Positions 1-8,763 of a stretch of DNA of 64,000 nt are shown here, piece after piece; the stretch's first letter is position 1; every line of letters starts with the position of its first letter. The position numbers and the translations under genes are program-made. The notes beneath the pieces were generated by a model. That model worked only from the letters and a program-made list of their open reading frames with translations, did not search any database and was not told the origin of the DNA. The DNA comes from Anaerosporobacter faecicola (GTDB lineage Bacteria > Bacillota > Clostridia > Lachnospirales > Lachnospiraceae), in contig NZ_JAAQRO010000030.1 in NCBI RefSeq assembly GCF_012070565.1, positions 62,001 to 126,000 on the forward strand, written 5' to 3'.

Positions 1-856
1 ATGGCAGACAACAAGAAAGAGATGAACTTCATCGTACCATATGGGGAATGGCAAATGATCTTAGAGGTTCTGTAGATGGTTGGGACTTTAAACAATATGT
101 ACTTGGAATATTGTTTTATCGGTATATCTCAGAGAATTTCACTAAGTTTGTTGATGATGGAGAACACGAAGCAGGAGATGCATCGTTTAGTTATAAAATG
201 TTATCCGACCAAGATGCAGAGAGTGCAAGAGAGGACCTTGTAAGAACCAAGGGATACTTTATTCTAACATCGGAGCTATTTATCAATGTAAAGCGAGACT
301 CTGAAAGTGATATAGCTACGTTTATTGATAAAAATGGACATAAGAGAAGTGTAAAAGACAATCTAAATGAGAAGTTAGAACTTGTTTTTAAACATATTGA
401 AGCATCAGCACAGGGAACACCATCAGAAAAGGCATTTAAAGGCTTATTCGAGGACCTTGATGTAAATAGTAATAAGCTTGGTGGAACTGTAGCAAAGAGA
501 AATGAAAAACTTGTTAACTTGTTGAATGGTGTTGTAACAATGAAGCTAGGAGAGTATCAAGACAATACCATTGATGCTTTTGGTGATGCGTATGAATATC
601 TAATGGGTATGTATGCATCCAATGCCGGTAAGAGTGGTGGAGAATACTTTACTCCACAGGAAGTATCAGAACTGCTTACAAAACTTGCTGTATATGGGGA
701 AAGACAGAAGTAAACAAGGTTTATGATCCAGCATGTGGTTCGGGCTCATTACTATTGAATTCAGCAAAGATTTTAGGACAGAATCACGTAAGACAAGGCT
801 TCTTTGGACAAGAAATAATTTTATTATGTAAAAACTTAATGTTATTAAATGCTTAA
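1..856 (+). pseudogene. hsdM: Broken type I restriction methylase subunit (HsdM remnant)
   Basis: Type I restriction-modification M subunits methylate adenine in the HsdS-defined target. Here the homology is spread over three frames. The ATG at 1 opens MADNKK and runs into a stop at 73-75. The typical body (ELHRTIW, then MANDLRGSVDGWDFKQYVLG) is in frame 3 up to the stop at 711-713. After another shift near 700, SAM motif I (DPACGSG) and GFFGQE continue in frame 2 until a stop at 854-856. The NPPF catalytic motif and about the last 40% of a usual ~500-residue HsdM are missing, and no hsdS or hsdR follows. Two frameshifts plus a 3' truncation make this a dead gene; sequencing error could explain a frameshift but not the truncation. 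Confidence 0.88.
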
Positions 857-879
857 TAACTTACGTTTATCGTTGAATA

Positions 880-888
880 TGCTATACT
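880..888 (+). promoter_or_regulatory. Candidate extended -10 promoter for the methylase operon
   Basis: TGCTATACT is an extended -10 element (TG-N-TATACT). No good -35 hexamer sits 17 bp upstream. It lies just after the dead hsdM fragment and about 110 bp before the first methylase, so it could drive the three-gene operon. Inference from sequence only. Confidence 0.4.
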
Positions 889-1000
889 ATAGAAAATGGT
901 ACATAGCACATTCCTGATAGAAATTATAAAACGGAAAATGAAAACTGTAAAAAAGTATTTCACATACATTAGTAGATTGTAGAAAGGAATGAATATCAAT

Positions 1001-1951
1001 ATGGCTAATACAAGTTTACATGCGGCCAAGGATGCTAAAAACGATGAGTTTTATACTCGCCTGGAAGACATCAATGAAGAAATGAATCATTATGAAGATA
1101 AGTTTCGTAATAAAGTGGTTTTCTGTAACTGTGATGATCCTACTTGGTCAAATTTTTGGAAATATTTTCATATGAACTTTGAATATCTTGGTCTGAAGAA
1201 GCTAATTACTACTCACTATGAGCCAGGAGAAGTTCAGACATATAAAATTGAGTACACAGGTGGAAATGACCTCGATTTTGAAGATGGTGTTGTAACACCA
1301 CTAGAACAGAATGGAGATTTTCGTTCTGATGAGTGCGTTACACTTCTCGACGAAGCAGATATTGTTATAACTAATCCACCATTTTCTTTGTTTAGAGAAT
1401 ATATAGCACTTCTGATGGAACATAATAAGAATTTTCTAATTATCGGAAATCAAAATGCTACGCACTATAAGGAAGTATTTCCCTTATTGAGAGACAATAA
1501 AATTTGGCTTGGCTATAATCATGTAAAGGAATTTTTACAACCTGATGGTAACATAAAAAAATTTGGCAATGTTATTTGGTTTACTAATCTTGACCATAAT
1601 AAGCGTCATGAAGTTTTAGAAACAGTTTATATTTATTCTAAAAAAGATACTCTTTATCCAGACTTATATCCCAAATATGAAAATTTTGATGCAATTGATG
1701 TTAGTAAAATTGTGGAAATACCTATGGATTATAATGGAATGATGGGGGTTCCCGATTCATTTCTTGAGCTGTATAATCCTGACCAATTTGAGATTATCGG
1801 TATAAGTGCAGGAACTATGGCAAAAGAAATCGGTGTCAGAAAAAATTATAGAGGAAGAACTGATGTGGCGTATAAGGATAAAAACGGAGTAGACAAATGT
1901 CCTTATAGTAGAATTATTATTCGCAAAAAGGCGGGTGATAATAATGGCTAA
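1001..1951 (+). CDS. EcoRI-family adenine-specific DNA methyltransferase (first of a tandem pair)
   Basis: Likely a SAM-dependent N6-adenine DNA methylase of the M.EcoRI family (316 residues, close to M.EcoRI's ~325). Visible motifs are an N-terminal NDEFYTRLEDI block, NCDDPTW (about 43-49), and the catalytic NPPF at 125-128 followed by SLFREYI. An ATG at 989 is also in frame but sits almost on the AAAGGA ribosome site. The ATG at 1001 aligns with the start of the downstream paralogue and is preferred. Its 3' end overlaps the next gene by 8 bp, so the two are probably translationally coupled. The pair and the DUF262-HNH gene behind it look like one modification-nuclease unit. Target sequence unknown. 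Confidence 0.85.
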   Translation: MANTSLHAAKDAKNDEFYTRLEDINEEMNHYEDKFRNKVVFCNCDDPTWSNFWKYFHMNFEYLGLKKLITTHYEPGEVQTYKIEYTGGNDLDFEDGVVTPLEQNGDFRSDECVTLLDEADIVITNPPFSLFREYIALLMEHNKNFLIIGNQNATHYKEVFPLLRDNKIWLGYNHVKEFLQPDGNIKKFGNVIWFTNLDHNKRHEVLETVYIYSKKDTLYPDLYPKYENFDAIDVSKIVEIPMDYNGMMGVPDSFLELYNPDQFEIIGISAGTMAKEIGVRKNYRGRTDVAYKDKNGVDKCPYSRIIIRKKAGDNNG

Positions 1952-2990
1952 AAACTCAGATTTAGGTAATGCTAAGACTGCAAAAAAGGATGAGTTCTAT
2001 ACTCAGCTTGAAGATATTAACTCTGAGATGGTTCATTATGAATCACAATTCAAAGGGAAGACAATTCTTATGAATTGCGATGACCCTACTTGGAGTAATT
2101 TTTGGCGTTATTTCCATATGGAATTTGAACGTCTTGGACTTAAAAAGATAATAGCCACACATTATGAGTATGGAGAAGTGCCTTCTTATAAGATGGAATA
2201 TGAAGGTGGTAATGATGAAGATTTCGAAGTTGGTTTACGCACAGAGCTTACTCAAAATGGAGATTTCAGAAGCCCTGAATGTATTGAACTTCTGAAAGAA
2301 GCTGATATTGTTGTAACAAATCCGCCGTTTTCTTTATTCAGAGATTTTATTGGTATTCTTATTGAATATAATAAAGATTTTATAATCATCGGTAATGTTA
2401 ATGCACTGACATATAAAGAAGTTTTTCCACTTGTGAAGAATGAAAAACTTTGGTTTGGGGCTTCTATCCACTCAGGCGATAGGAAGTTTTATGTTCCTGA
2501 CGACTATCCACTAAATGCTTCAGGTTGTGGGATTGATGATGATGGTAGAAAGTTCATCAGAGTAAAAGGCGTGCGTTGGTACACCAACATGGATTATTCA
2601 GCTAGACATAAAGATTTAGAGACCACATATATGTATTCCAAAAAGGATACACTATATCCTGAATTATATCCTCAATACGCCAATTATGAGGCAATAAATG
2701 TTAATAAAACAAATGAAATTCCTATGGATTATGATGGTGTTATGGGTGTACCTATTACTTTTTTTGATTTTTATAATCCTGACCAATTTGAAATCGTTGG
2801 TTTAACGTCTTTAGCAGATACAATGGATAAACCTGTTATGCTAGGACAAGAATTTGTAAATATGTATAGAAGTCAAGGCGGTACAGGTCACTTTTCAACT
2901 AATATGTATGGTGTTTGGTACATAGATAACGATGGTAAAGCAGTTAAACCATATGGAAGAATACTAATAAAACGAAAGGCAGGTAACTAA
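1944..2990 (+). CDS. EcoRI-family adenine-specific DNA methyltransferase (second of a tandem pair)
   Basis: A 348-residue paralogue of the preceding gene. It shares the KKDEFYTQLEDI opening, NCDDPTW and catalytic NPPF (126-129), plus SKKDTLYPELYPQY and IPMDYDGVMGVP further on. It carries an insertion of roughly 20-25 residues after the central region (around SGCGIDDDGRKF) that the first copy lacks, so target recognition may differ. The ATG at 1944 follows GGCGGG by 8 bp; an in-frame GTG at 1935 overlaps that site. Two similar but non-identical adenine methylases in a row is the usual arrangement when the two strands of an asymmetric site are modified separately. That role is inferred. Confidence 0.85.
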   Translation: MAKNSDLGNAKTAKKDEFYTQLEDINSEMVHYESQFKGKTILMNCDDPTWSNFWRYFHMEFERLGLKKIIATHYEYGEVPSYKMEYEGGNDEDFEVGLRTELTQNGDFRSPECIELLKEADIVVTNPPFSLFRDFIGILIEYNKDFIIIGNVNALTYKEVFPLVKNEKLWFGASIHSGDRKFYVPDDYPLNASGCGIDDDGRKFIRVKGVRWYTNMDYSARHKDLETTYMYSKKDTLYPELYPQYANYEAINVNKTNEIPMDYDGVMGVPITFFDFYNPDQFEIVGLTSLADTMDKPVMLGQEFVNMYRSQGGTGHFSTNMYGVWYIDNDGKAVKPYGRILIKRKAGN

Positions 2991-2991
2991 T

Positions 2992-4233
2992 ATGTCACTT
3001 ACAATGTCAATTGACCTAAAGCAAATTAAACTTCGTGACTTATTTGATGGCTATGTCAACAGCGACGAAGACGGTGTTGTTGGCTATGGTGGAAGGCTTG
3101 ATATCCGACCAAAATACCAACGTGAGTTCATTTATGGAGAGAAAGAACAGTTGGCAGTAATTGAGACTGTAAAGAAGGGATTTCCACTTAATACTATGTA
3201 TTGGGCTGTCGCTCGTGATGAAAATGGTAATAAGATTCTTGATGCAAATGAAAATGAAACATATGAGTTGATGGATGGTCAGCAGAGAACAATCTCTGTA
3301 TGCGAGTTCCTTGCAAATCATCTTGTAGTCAATTTTCAGAAGTTCTTTAATATTCAGAAATCAACTCCTGAATTTGCAGAACAGATTCTTGATTATGAAC
3401 TTTCAGTTTATATCTGTGATGGTACTGTTGCTGACAAGCTTGCTTGGTTTAAGACAATTAATATTGCAGGCAAGCCATTAACTGAGCAGGAGCTTCTTAA
3501 CGCTCAGTATGTTGGTGAATGGCTTACAAAGGCTAAAGAGTATTTCAGCAAGACAAACTGCAATGCAGCTGAGCTTATGGTTATCCGTGGTAAGAAAGCG
3601 TCTGATTACATGAGTGGTTCTCCTATCAGACAGGATTATCTTTCTACTGTTCTCCAGTGGATTGCTGAGTATCAGGGGTTGAAGCCACGTACTGATGAGG
3701 GAGATACCTATATGGCTAATCATCAGGGTGATGATACTGCAACAGAAATCAAGAATTACTATGTTGCCGTAATGGAATGGTTTGGTAGCAAGTTTAAGGC
3801 ATATCGTAAGGAAATGAAAGGTCTTCCTTGGGGGTATTGGTATAATAAGTATCAGCGTGGTGAACTTGCAAACAATATCATCTCAAAGACTGCTGATGAA
3901 ATTGAGGCTGAGATTGTAAGGCTTATCGGTGATGAAGAAGTAGAAACTGTTAAAGGTATCTATGAATACATCATTACAGGCGAAGAAAAGTATCTTTCAC
4001 TTCGTCAGTTTGATGATAAAATCAAGCGTAGAGTTTATGAAGCACAGGCTCATAAATGTCCTTATTGTGACCAGCATATCGGTGGACATACATACGCTCA
4101 GGGTATAACTGAGTATGATTATAAGGAAATGGAAGGCGACCATATTGTACCTTGGTCACAAGGTGGAAAAACAGAAGAAAATAACTGTCAGATGCTTTGC
4201 AAGTGGCACAATGGTCATAAATCTAATAATTAA
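2992..4233 (+). CDS. DUF262 (ParB-like) domain plus C-terminal HNH nuclease, putative restriction enzyme
   Basis: 413 residues. The N-terminal half is a DUF262 domain with the hallmark DGQQR at 95-99 and an IRPKYQREFIYG block before it. DUF262 proteins such as GmrSD and SspE use this domain for nucleotide-dependent DNA sensing. The C-terminus is an HNH nuclease: zinc pair CPYC (356-359), catalytic GDHIVPW (D383, H384), then a CxxxC knuckle and WHNGHKS. It starts 1 bp after the second methylase stop, so the three genes form one operon. The likely role is the cutting arm paired with the two methylases, but cleavage of modified DNA (type IV-like) cannot be excluded. Confidence 0.82.
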   Translation: MSLTMSIDLKQIKLRDLFDGYVNSDEDGVVGYGGRLDIRPKYQREFIYGEKEQLAVIETVKKGFPLNTMYWAVARDENGNKILDANENETYELMDGQQRTISVCEFLANHLVVNFQKFFNIQKSTPEFAEQILDYELSVYICDGTVADKLAWFKTINIAGKPLTEQELLNAQYVGEWLTKAKEYFSKTNCNAAELMVIRGKKASDYMSGSPIRQDYLSTVLQWIAEYQGLKPRTDEGDTYMANHQGDDTATEIKNYYVAVMEWFGSKFKAYRKEMKGLPWGYWYNKYQRGELANNIISKTADEIEAEIVRLIGDEEVETVKGIYEYIITGEEKYLSLRQFDDKIKRRVYEAQAHKCPYCDQHIGGHTYAQGITEYDYKEMEGDHIVPWSQGGKTEENNCQMLCKWHNGHKSNN

Positions 4234-4281
4234 GAGATGACTAATATCCTGAAAAGTTAATGCAGAATAAAACATAAAATA

Positions 4282-4320
4282 AAGGCATTTCCCTCTTTTG
4301 AGAGAAGTGTCTTCGTTTTA
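4282..4320 (+). terminator. Probable intrinsic terminator of the methylase-nuclease operon
   Basis: An imperfect stem pairs AAGGCATTTCCCTC with GAGAGAAGTGTCTT across a TTTT loop, with G-U pairs and one mismatch. It is followed by CGTTTTATT, about 50 bp after the DUF262-HNH stop. Confidence 0.55.
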
Positions 4321-4503
4321 TTCTAATAGATTATTTATAAAGTTTAATGTTATGTAAACAAAATATAGTTTCTTTTATTATACAAGAGGCAATTTAGAGA
4401 GAGCGGCACCGAGGACTTCGAGATATTCAAGAAGCAGCTGATATTTGCCTTTTAATAATGCATTTTCTTTTTCAAGACTAAGTGTAAGGGAATTGAGCAA
4501 GAA

Positions 4504-5118
4504 ATGCTTTATAGTTCTCGTGTGCATATATCCACACTTAAGCGGAATATTTTTGTGGATTATGATAGTACCACCTTCAATTACTGTCCCCAATGTATTA
4601 AGGACAATAATAATTTATTAATAATTAAGAGGGAACATCAGATTTCAGGGGTATGTGTATGTGCACTTCATGAGTGTTTCCTTGAAAAGTATGCTATTAG
4701 AAATAGACGGGATCGTATTAATTTTAATAGTTGTGATTTTTCAAAGAATATCATAATTAATAGTAATAGAATGCTGACGGATATTTCGAAGCATGTTTGC
4801 TATGTTTTTAAAGAAACAAAAACAGTTGAATTTATAGAATTAGTAGCATTCTTAAAAACAGTATTAATTGCTGAAGGAATATTAAGTAAGGATGGACATT
4901 CTAATATTAGCAAAGAGATTCTTTTTAAAAAAAGTTTTGATGATGATCCTGAGATATATAGAAGTATAATGTGTGCTTGTTCCTTGGAACAGAGTTTTAA
5001 TTTAAACAGTTATTCATTAATTAAACCATTAATTTATATACTAACAATAAATAAGCTGTTTGATAACTACGAAAGCTTTTACAGAGAAGTGTTGAGCACT
5101 GTGAAAAATAACTCATAA
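4504..5118 (+). pseudogene. TniQ/TnsD-like zinc-binding protein remnant
   Basis: TniQ/TnsD proteins choose target sites for Tn7-like transposons. This 204-residue frame has the family's zinc module: FNYCPQC (C28, C31), REHQISGVCVC, and H56 in CALHEC. Full TnsD proteins are about 500 residues and begin well before this module. Here the upstream in-frame DNA has tandem stops near 4460, and the product ends at NNS just inside a terminator. No TnsA, TnsB or TnsC gene is in view. It is probably a truncated leftover of a transposon that once carried or adjoined the island; a shortened functional TniQ is possible. Confidence 0.6.
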
Positions 5119-5133
5119 GGAGTTATTTTTTTT
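5105..5133 (+). terminator. Intrinsic terminator after the TniQ remnant
   Basis: A perfect 10 bp stem AAAATAACTC / GAGTTATTTT with a 5 nt loop, then a long T run. The stop codon of the remnant lies in the loop, so the hairpin straddles the 3' end of the gene. Confidence 0.85.
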
Positions 5134-5204
5134 GTGTTAAAAAAGTTTCAAACTTTATTGTAAACATACAAATAAATTAGTACGTTACCATACTAAAATA
5201 TAAA

Positions 5205-5233
5205 TTGACAAACATGGTATAATTGTATACAAT
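5205..5233 (+). promoter_or_regulatory. Promoter of the citrate operon with an overlapping GntR-type operator
   Basis: TTGACA at 5205-5210, 17 bp spacer, TACAAT at 5228-5233. A perfect palindrome ATTGTATACAAT (5222-5233) covers the -10. It contains GTA-TAC, the pattern bound by FadR-type GntR proteins, and such a regulator is the third gene of the operon. Autoregulation is inferred. Confidence 0.6.
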
Positions 5234-5274
5234 AGAAAAAAGAAAATGCAAAAGCTTGATAATAAAGCATTATT

Positions 5275-5285
5275 ATTGTATACAT
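5275..5285 (+). promoter_or_regulatory. Second copy of the putative GntR operator
   Basis: ATTGTATACAT repeats the TTGTATACA core of the promoter palindrome. The two centres are 53 bp apart, about five helical turns, which would suit a looped repressor. It lies in the transcribed leader. Confidence 0.5.
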
Positions 5286-5367
5286 AAATCGTGGTTATGG
5301 GGAATATAACCGAAGGAAATGGTGCTTTGTTACGAAAAAGGCATGAATAATTATACAAGGAGTGAAT

Positions 5368-6774
5368 ATGATGGAAAATCGTAGAGTATTTATGAATCCA
5401 CACAATAACCTTTTACAATTGGAAGAACATATGTATCCGCTTGTAGATGTAGATACGCCGAATGTATTTCGTAATTTATTTCCATATGATGAGATCCCAA
5501 AGATCGCTTTCAATGACCGTATCGTCCCTCATAATATGCCAGATCAAATTTGGATTACGGATACAACTTTTCGTGATGGACAACAATCGAGAGCACCATA
5601 TACAACGGAACAAATCGTAAAGATTTATGACTGCTTTCATAGGTTAGGCGGACCGAAAGGAATCATTCGTCAAAGTGAATTCTTCTTATACAGTAAGAAA
5701 GACCGAGATGCGGTTTACAAGTGTATGGAAAGAGGTTATGAGTTCCCAGAAATTACTTCATGGATTCGTGCTAGCAAAAAAGATTTTGAATTAGTAAAAG
5801 AAATTGGATTAAAGGAAACAGGAATTCTAGTAAGCTGTTCCGATTATCATATCTTCTACAAGATGAAGATGACAAGAAAAGAAGCAATGAATCATTATCT
5901 AAGCGTTGTTCGTGAATGTTTGGAAACGGGTGTTGCTCCTCGTTGCCATTTAGAAGATATTACACGTTCGGATATACATGGATTTGTTATTCCATTCTGT
6001 ATGGAATTAATGAAATTAGGGGAAGAGTATGGAATCCCTGTTAAGATTCGTGCTTGTGATACGATGGGATATGGAGTGAATTTTTCTGGTGCGGTTATTC
6101 CACGTTCTGTTCAGGGAATTATCTATGCACTTATGATTCATGCAGGTGTTCCTTCTGAATTGTTGGAATGGCATGGACACAATGACTTCTATAAGGCAGT
6201 TACGAATTCTACAACTGCATGGCTTTATGGAGCATGTGGTGTAAACTGTTCCTTATTTGGTATCGGAGAAAGAACTGGTAATACCCCTCTTGAAGCAATG
6301 GTATTCGAATATGCCCAGTTAAAGGGAACGCTTGACGGTATGGATACAACAGTAATTACAGAATTAGCGGATTACTTCAGACATGAGATCGGTTATAAAG
6401 TTCCATCAAGAACACCATTCGTTGGTCAAAACTTCAACGTGACAAGAGCAGGGATTCATGCAGATGGATTATTAAAGAATGAAGAAATCTATAACATCTT
6501 TGATACAGAAAAATTCTTAAAGAGACCAGTATTAGTAGCCGTATCCAATACTTCTGGTTTAGCGGGGATTGCCCATTGGATTAACACATATTACAAACTA
6601 CAAGGAGAAAGAGCAGTTGATAAGGCGCATCCAGTTGTAATAAAAGTGAAAGAATGGGTAGATAAAGAATATGAAGATGGTCGTGTTACAGTAATTACGG
6701 ATAACGAGTTGATCAGAATCATTGACGATGCATGTAAAGAATTGAATGTAAACATCTTATATGATACACTATAG
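5368..6774 (+). CDS. Re-citrate synthase / isopropylmalate-homocitrate synthase family enzyme
   Basis: A DRE-TIM (HMGL-like) acyltransferase of 468 residues. It shows the DTTFRDGQQSR metal/acyl site at about 65 and EWHGHNDF with metal-ligand histidines at 269 and 271. Its length and its partner gene (NAD-type isocitrate dehydrogenase directly behind) fit Re-citrate synthase, known from Clostridium kluyveri, which condenses acetyl-CoA and oxaloacetate for 2-oxoglutarate and glutamate synthesis. It lacks the C-terminal leucine-sensing domain of LeuA. GTG at 5362 overlaps the AAGGAG site, so ATG 5368 or 5371 is the start. Homocitrate or isopropylmalate synthesis is less likely because no leu genes adjoin. 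Aconitase is not in this window. Confidence 0.75.
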   Translation: MMENRRVFMNPHNNLLQLEEHMYPLVDVDTPNVFRNLFPYDEIPKIAFNDRIVPHNMPDQIWITDTTFRDGQQSRAPYTTEQIVKIYDCFHRLGGPKGIIRQSEFFLYSKKDRDAVYKCMERGYEFPEITSWIRASKKDFELVKEIGLKETGILVSCSDYHIFYKMKMTRKEAMNHYLSVVRECLETGVAPRCHLEDITRSDIHGFVIPFCMELMKLGEEYGIPVKIRACDTMGYGVNFSGAVIPRSVQGIIYALMIHAGVPSELLEWHGHNDFYKAVTNSTTAWLYGACGVNCSLFGIGERTGNTPLEAMVFEYAQLKGTLDGMDTTVITELADYFRHEIGYKVPSRTPFVGQNFNVTRAGIHADGLLKNEEIYNIFDTEKFLKRPVLVAVSNTSGLAGIAHWINTYYKLQGERAVDKAHPVVIKVKEWVDKEYEDGRVTVITDNELIRIIDDACKELNVNILYDTL

Positions 6775-6828
6775 GAAATGATGTAAAGACAATAGAATAG
6801 AAAGAATCGATTAATTAGGAGGATTACG

Positions 6829-7992
6829 ATGAACCAACAGCAAATTGAAGCAGCGAAAGAACATTTTGGAAAGTTATTAGAGAAACAACTTGCAAGAGTA
6901 GAGACAATGAAGGCACAAGGAGATTTTGTCAATTATAAAGAACTTGATAAGATTACCATTGGTGTATGTGGTGGAGATGGAATTGGTCCAGCAATCACAG
7001 GTCAGGCACAAAGAGTCTTAGAATACCTATTAAAAGATGAAGTGAACGCAGGTAAAGTTGAATTCAAAGTAATCGATGGTTTAACAATAGAAAGAAGAGC
7101 TGCAGAGATGGCAGCAATTCCAGCAGAAGTTTTAACAGAATTAAAATCATGCGATGTAATCTTAAAGGGACCAACTACAACTCCAAGAAAGGGAGATGGC
7201 TGGCCAAATGTAGAATCTGCCAATGTTGCAATGCGAAAAGAACTTGATCTATTTGCAAATGTACGTCCAGTTCGTATACCAGAACAAGGAATTGATTGGA
7301 CATTCTATCGTGAGAATACAGAGGGTGGTTATGCTGCTGGTAAAGAGGGTGTAAATGTAACAGAAGATTTAGGTATCGATTTTACTATTGCAACTTCTCA
7401 AGGGTGTGATAGAATTATTCGTGCAGCATTTGAATTTGCAAAAGCAAATGGAAAAACTCGTGTAACAGCCGTTACAAAAGCGAATATCATTAAGACAACA
7501 GATGGAAAGTTCCTTGATACATTCTATCGTATTGCAAAAGAATATGATGGAATTACAGCAGATGACTGGTACATCGATATCATGACTGCAAAATTAGTAG
7601 ACGAAAAGAGAAGAAAAGACTTCCAAGTAGTTGTATTACCTAATCTATATGGTGATATCATTACCGACGAAGCAGCAGAATTGCAAGGTGGTGTTGGTAC
7701 TGCTGGTAGTGCAAACATTGGTAAAAAATATGCGATGTTTGAAGCAATTCACGGTTCTGCTCCACGTATGGTACAGGAAGGCAGAGATATATACGCAGAT
7801 CCATGTAGCGTAATCCGTGCAGGTGCAATGTTGTTAGCTCATATCGGTTATACAGAGAAAGCAAACCAATTGTATCAAGCACTTGATATCTGTACAGTTA
7901 CAGAAAAGAAATTAGTAATGACTGGTAGAGATACTGGAGCAACAGGTGCAGAATTCGCTGATTACATTATGGAGACGATTGCGAAGAACTAG
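6829..7992 (+). CDS. NAD-dependent isocitrate dehydrogenase (isocitrate/isopropylmalate dehydrogenase family)
   Basis: Oxidatively decarboxylates isocitrate to 2-oxoglutarate in the cytosol. The 387 residues hold GGDGIGP at the nucleotide end, GPTTTPRKGDG, substrate-loop ENTEGGY at 162-168, the conserved Lys in TAVTKANI, NLYGDIITDEAAEL with metal-binding aspartates, and HGSAPR. The ENTEG(G)Y loop points to isocitrate rather than isopropylmalate. The ribosome site TAGGAGGA lies 5 bp before ATG. It follows the citrate synthase gene by 54 bp in the same operon, giving two of the three steps from oxaloacetate to 2-oxoglutarate. Confidence 0.85.
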   Translation: MNQQQIEAAKEHFGKLLEKQLARVETMKAQGDFVNYKELDKITIGVCGGDGIGPAITGQAQRVLEYLLKDEVNAGKVEFKVIDGLTIERRAAEMAAIPAEVLTELKSCDVILKGPTTTPRKGDGWPNVESANVAMRKELDLFANVRPVRIPEQGIDWTFYRENTEGGYAAGKEGVNVTEDLGIDFTIATSQGCDRIIRAAFEFAKANGKTRVTAVTKANIIKTTDGKFLDTFYRIAKEYDGITADDWYIDIMTAKLVDEKRRKDFQVVVLPNLYGDIITDEAAELQGGVGTAGSANIGKKYAMFEAIHGSAPRMVQEGRDIYADPCSVIRAGAMLLAHIGYTEKANQLYQALDICTVTEKKLVMTGRDTGATGAEFADYIMETIAKN

Positions 7993-8004
7993 GAGGAAAA
8001 TTCT

Positions 8005-8685
8005 TTGGACAGTTTTCATGAGCAGAAGGAATCATCTGATAAATATTCCCTAAGGGGACGGGTATTCCATAAGATACGTGATAACATATTATCTGGGAAA
8101 TACAGCCAGAATGAAGAGTTGAAAGAAGTGACAATAGGCAATGAACTAGGAGTAAGCAGGACTCCTGTTCGAGAAGCATTACGGCAATTGGAATTAGAGG
8201 GATTGGTCAATATCATACCGAATAAAGGTGCCTATGTGAATGGAATTACAGCAAAAGATATTCATGATATCTACATGATCCGATCCTATTTGGAAGGACT
8301 TTGTGCAAGGCTTGCCTGTGAGAACATAACAGATAAACAGATGGAGGAAATGGACGAAGTCGTTTATTTATCTGAATTTCATACAAGACGTTCACATGAC
8401 GAACAGATTTTTGAATTGGATAACAAGTTCCATGAATTATTATATGATGCTTCTGGTAGTCGAATCCTATGTCATCTCCTATCAGATTATCATCAATATG
8501 TACAGAGAATACGAAAAGCATCCTTATCATCTATGAATCGCGCTATGCGTTCCAATGAAGAGCATATTGCAATCATGGAGGCGATTAAGGAACGTAATCC
8601 AGATAAGGCAGAATCCCTTGCTCATCAGCATATTACGAATACGATTCGTAATATCAGTGAAAAAGGATTAGAGAAACTATTATAA
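8005..8685 (+). CDS. GntR/FadR-family transcriptional regulator
   Basis: 226 residues. A winged helix at about 12-75 (SRTPVREALRQLELEGLV is the GntR signature) is followed by an all-helical FCD ligand domain, with putative metal-binding histidines in NKFHELL and HQHITNT. It starts at TTG 8005, 8 bp behind AGGAGG and 12 bp after the isocitrate dehydrogenase stop, so it is co-transcribed with the citrate genes. It probably senses a carboxylate such as citrate or 2-oxoglutarate and feeds back on the operon through the TTGTATACA boxes upstream of 5368. Ligand and target are inferred. Confidence 0.85.
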   Translation: MDSFHEQKESSDKYSLRGRVFHKIRDNILSGKYSQNEELKEVTIGNELGVSRTPVREALRQLELEGLVNIIPNKGAYVNGITAKDIHDIYMIRSYLEGLCARLACENITDKQMEEMDEVVYLSEFHTRRSHDEQIFELDNKFHELLYDASGSRILCHLLSDYHQYVQRIRKASLSSMNRAMRSNEEHIAIMEAIKERNPDKAESLAHQHITNTIRNISEKGLEKLL

Positions 8686-8763
8686 GAAAAATAATAGTAT
8701 AGAGATCGGCATATTTCTAATGATGTTGCGGATCACTAAATCATTGAATAAAAGGAATTACAA

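Noticed and set aside
3040-3723. Minus-strand open frames of 81-93 codons inside the DUF262-HNH gene
   Set aside because: No ribosome sites, composition of a shadow frame, and they lie wholly inside a well-supported gene.
4378-4593. Minus-strand 71-codon frame with a leucine-rich end (LEKENALLKGKYQLLLEYLE)
   Set aside because: It overlaps the TniQ zinc region antisense and has no ribosome site; the leucine pattern could be chance.
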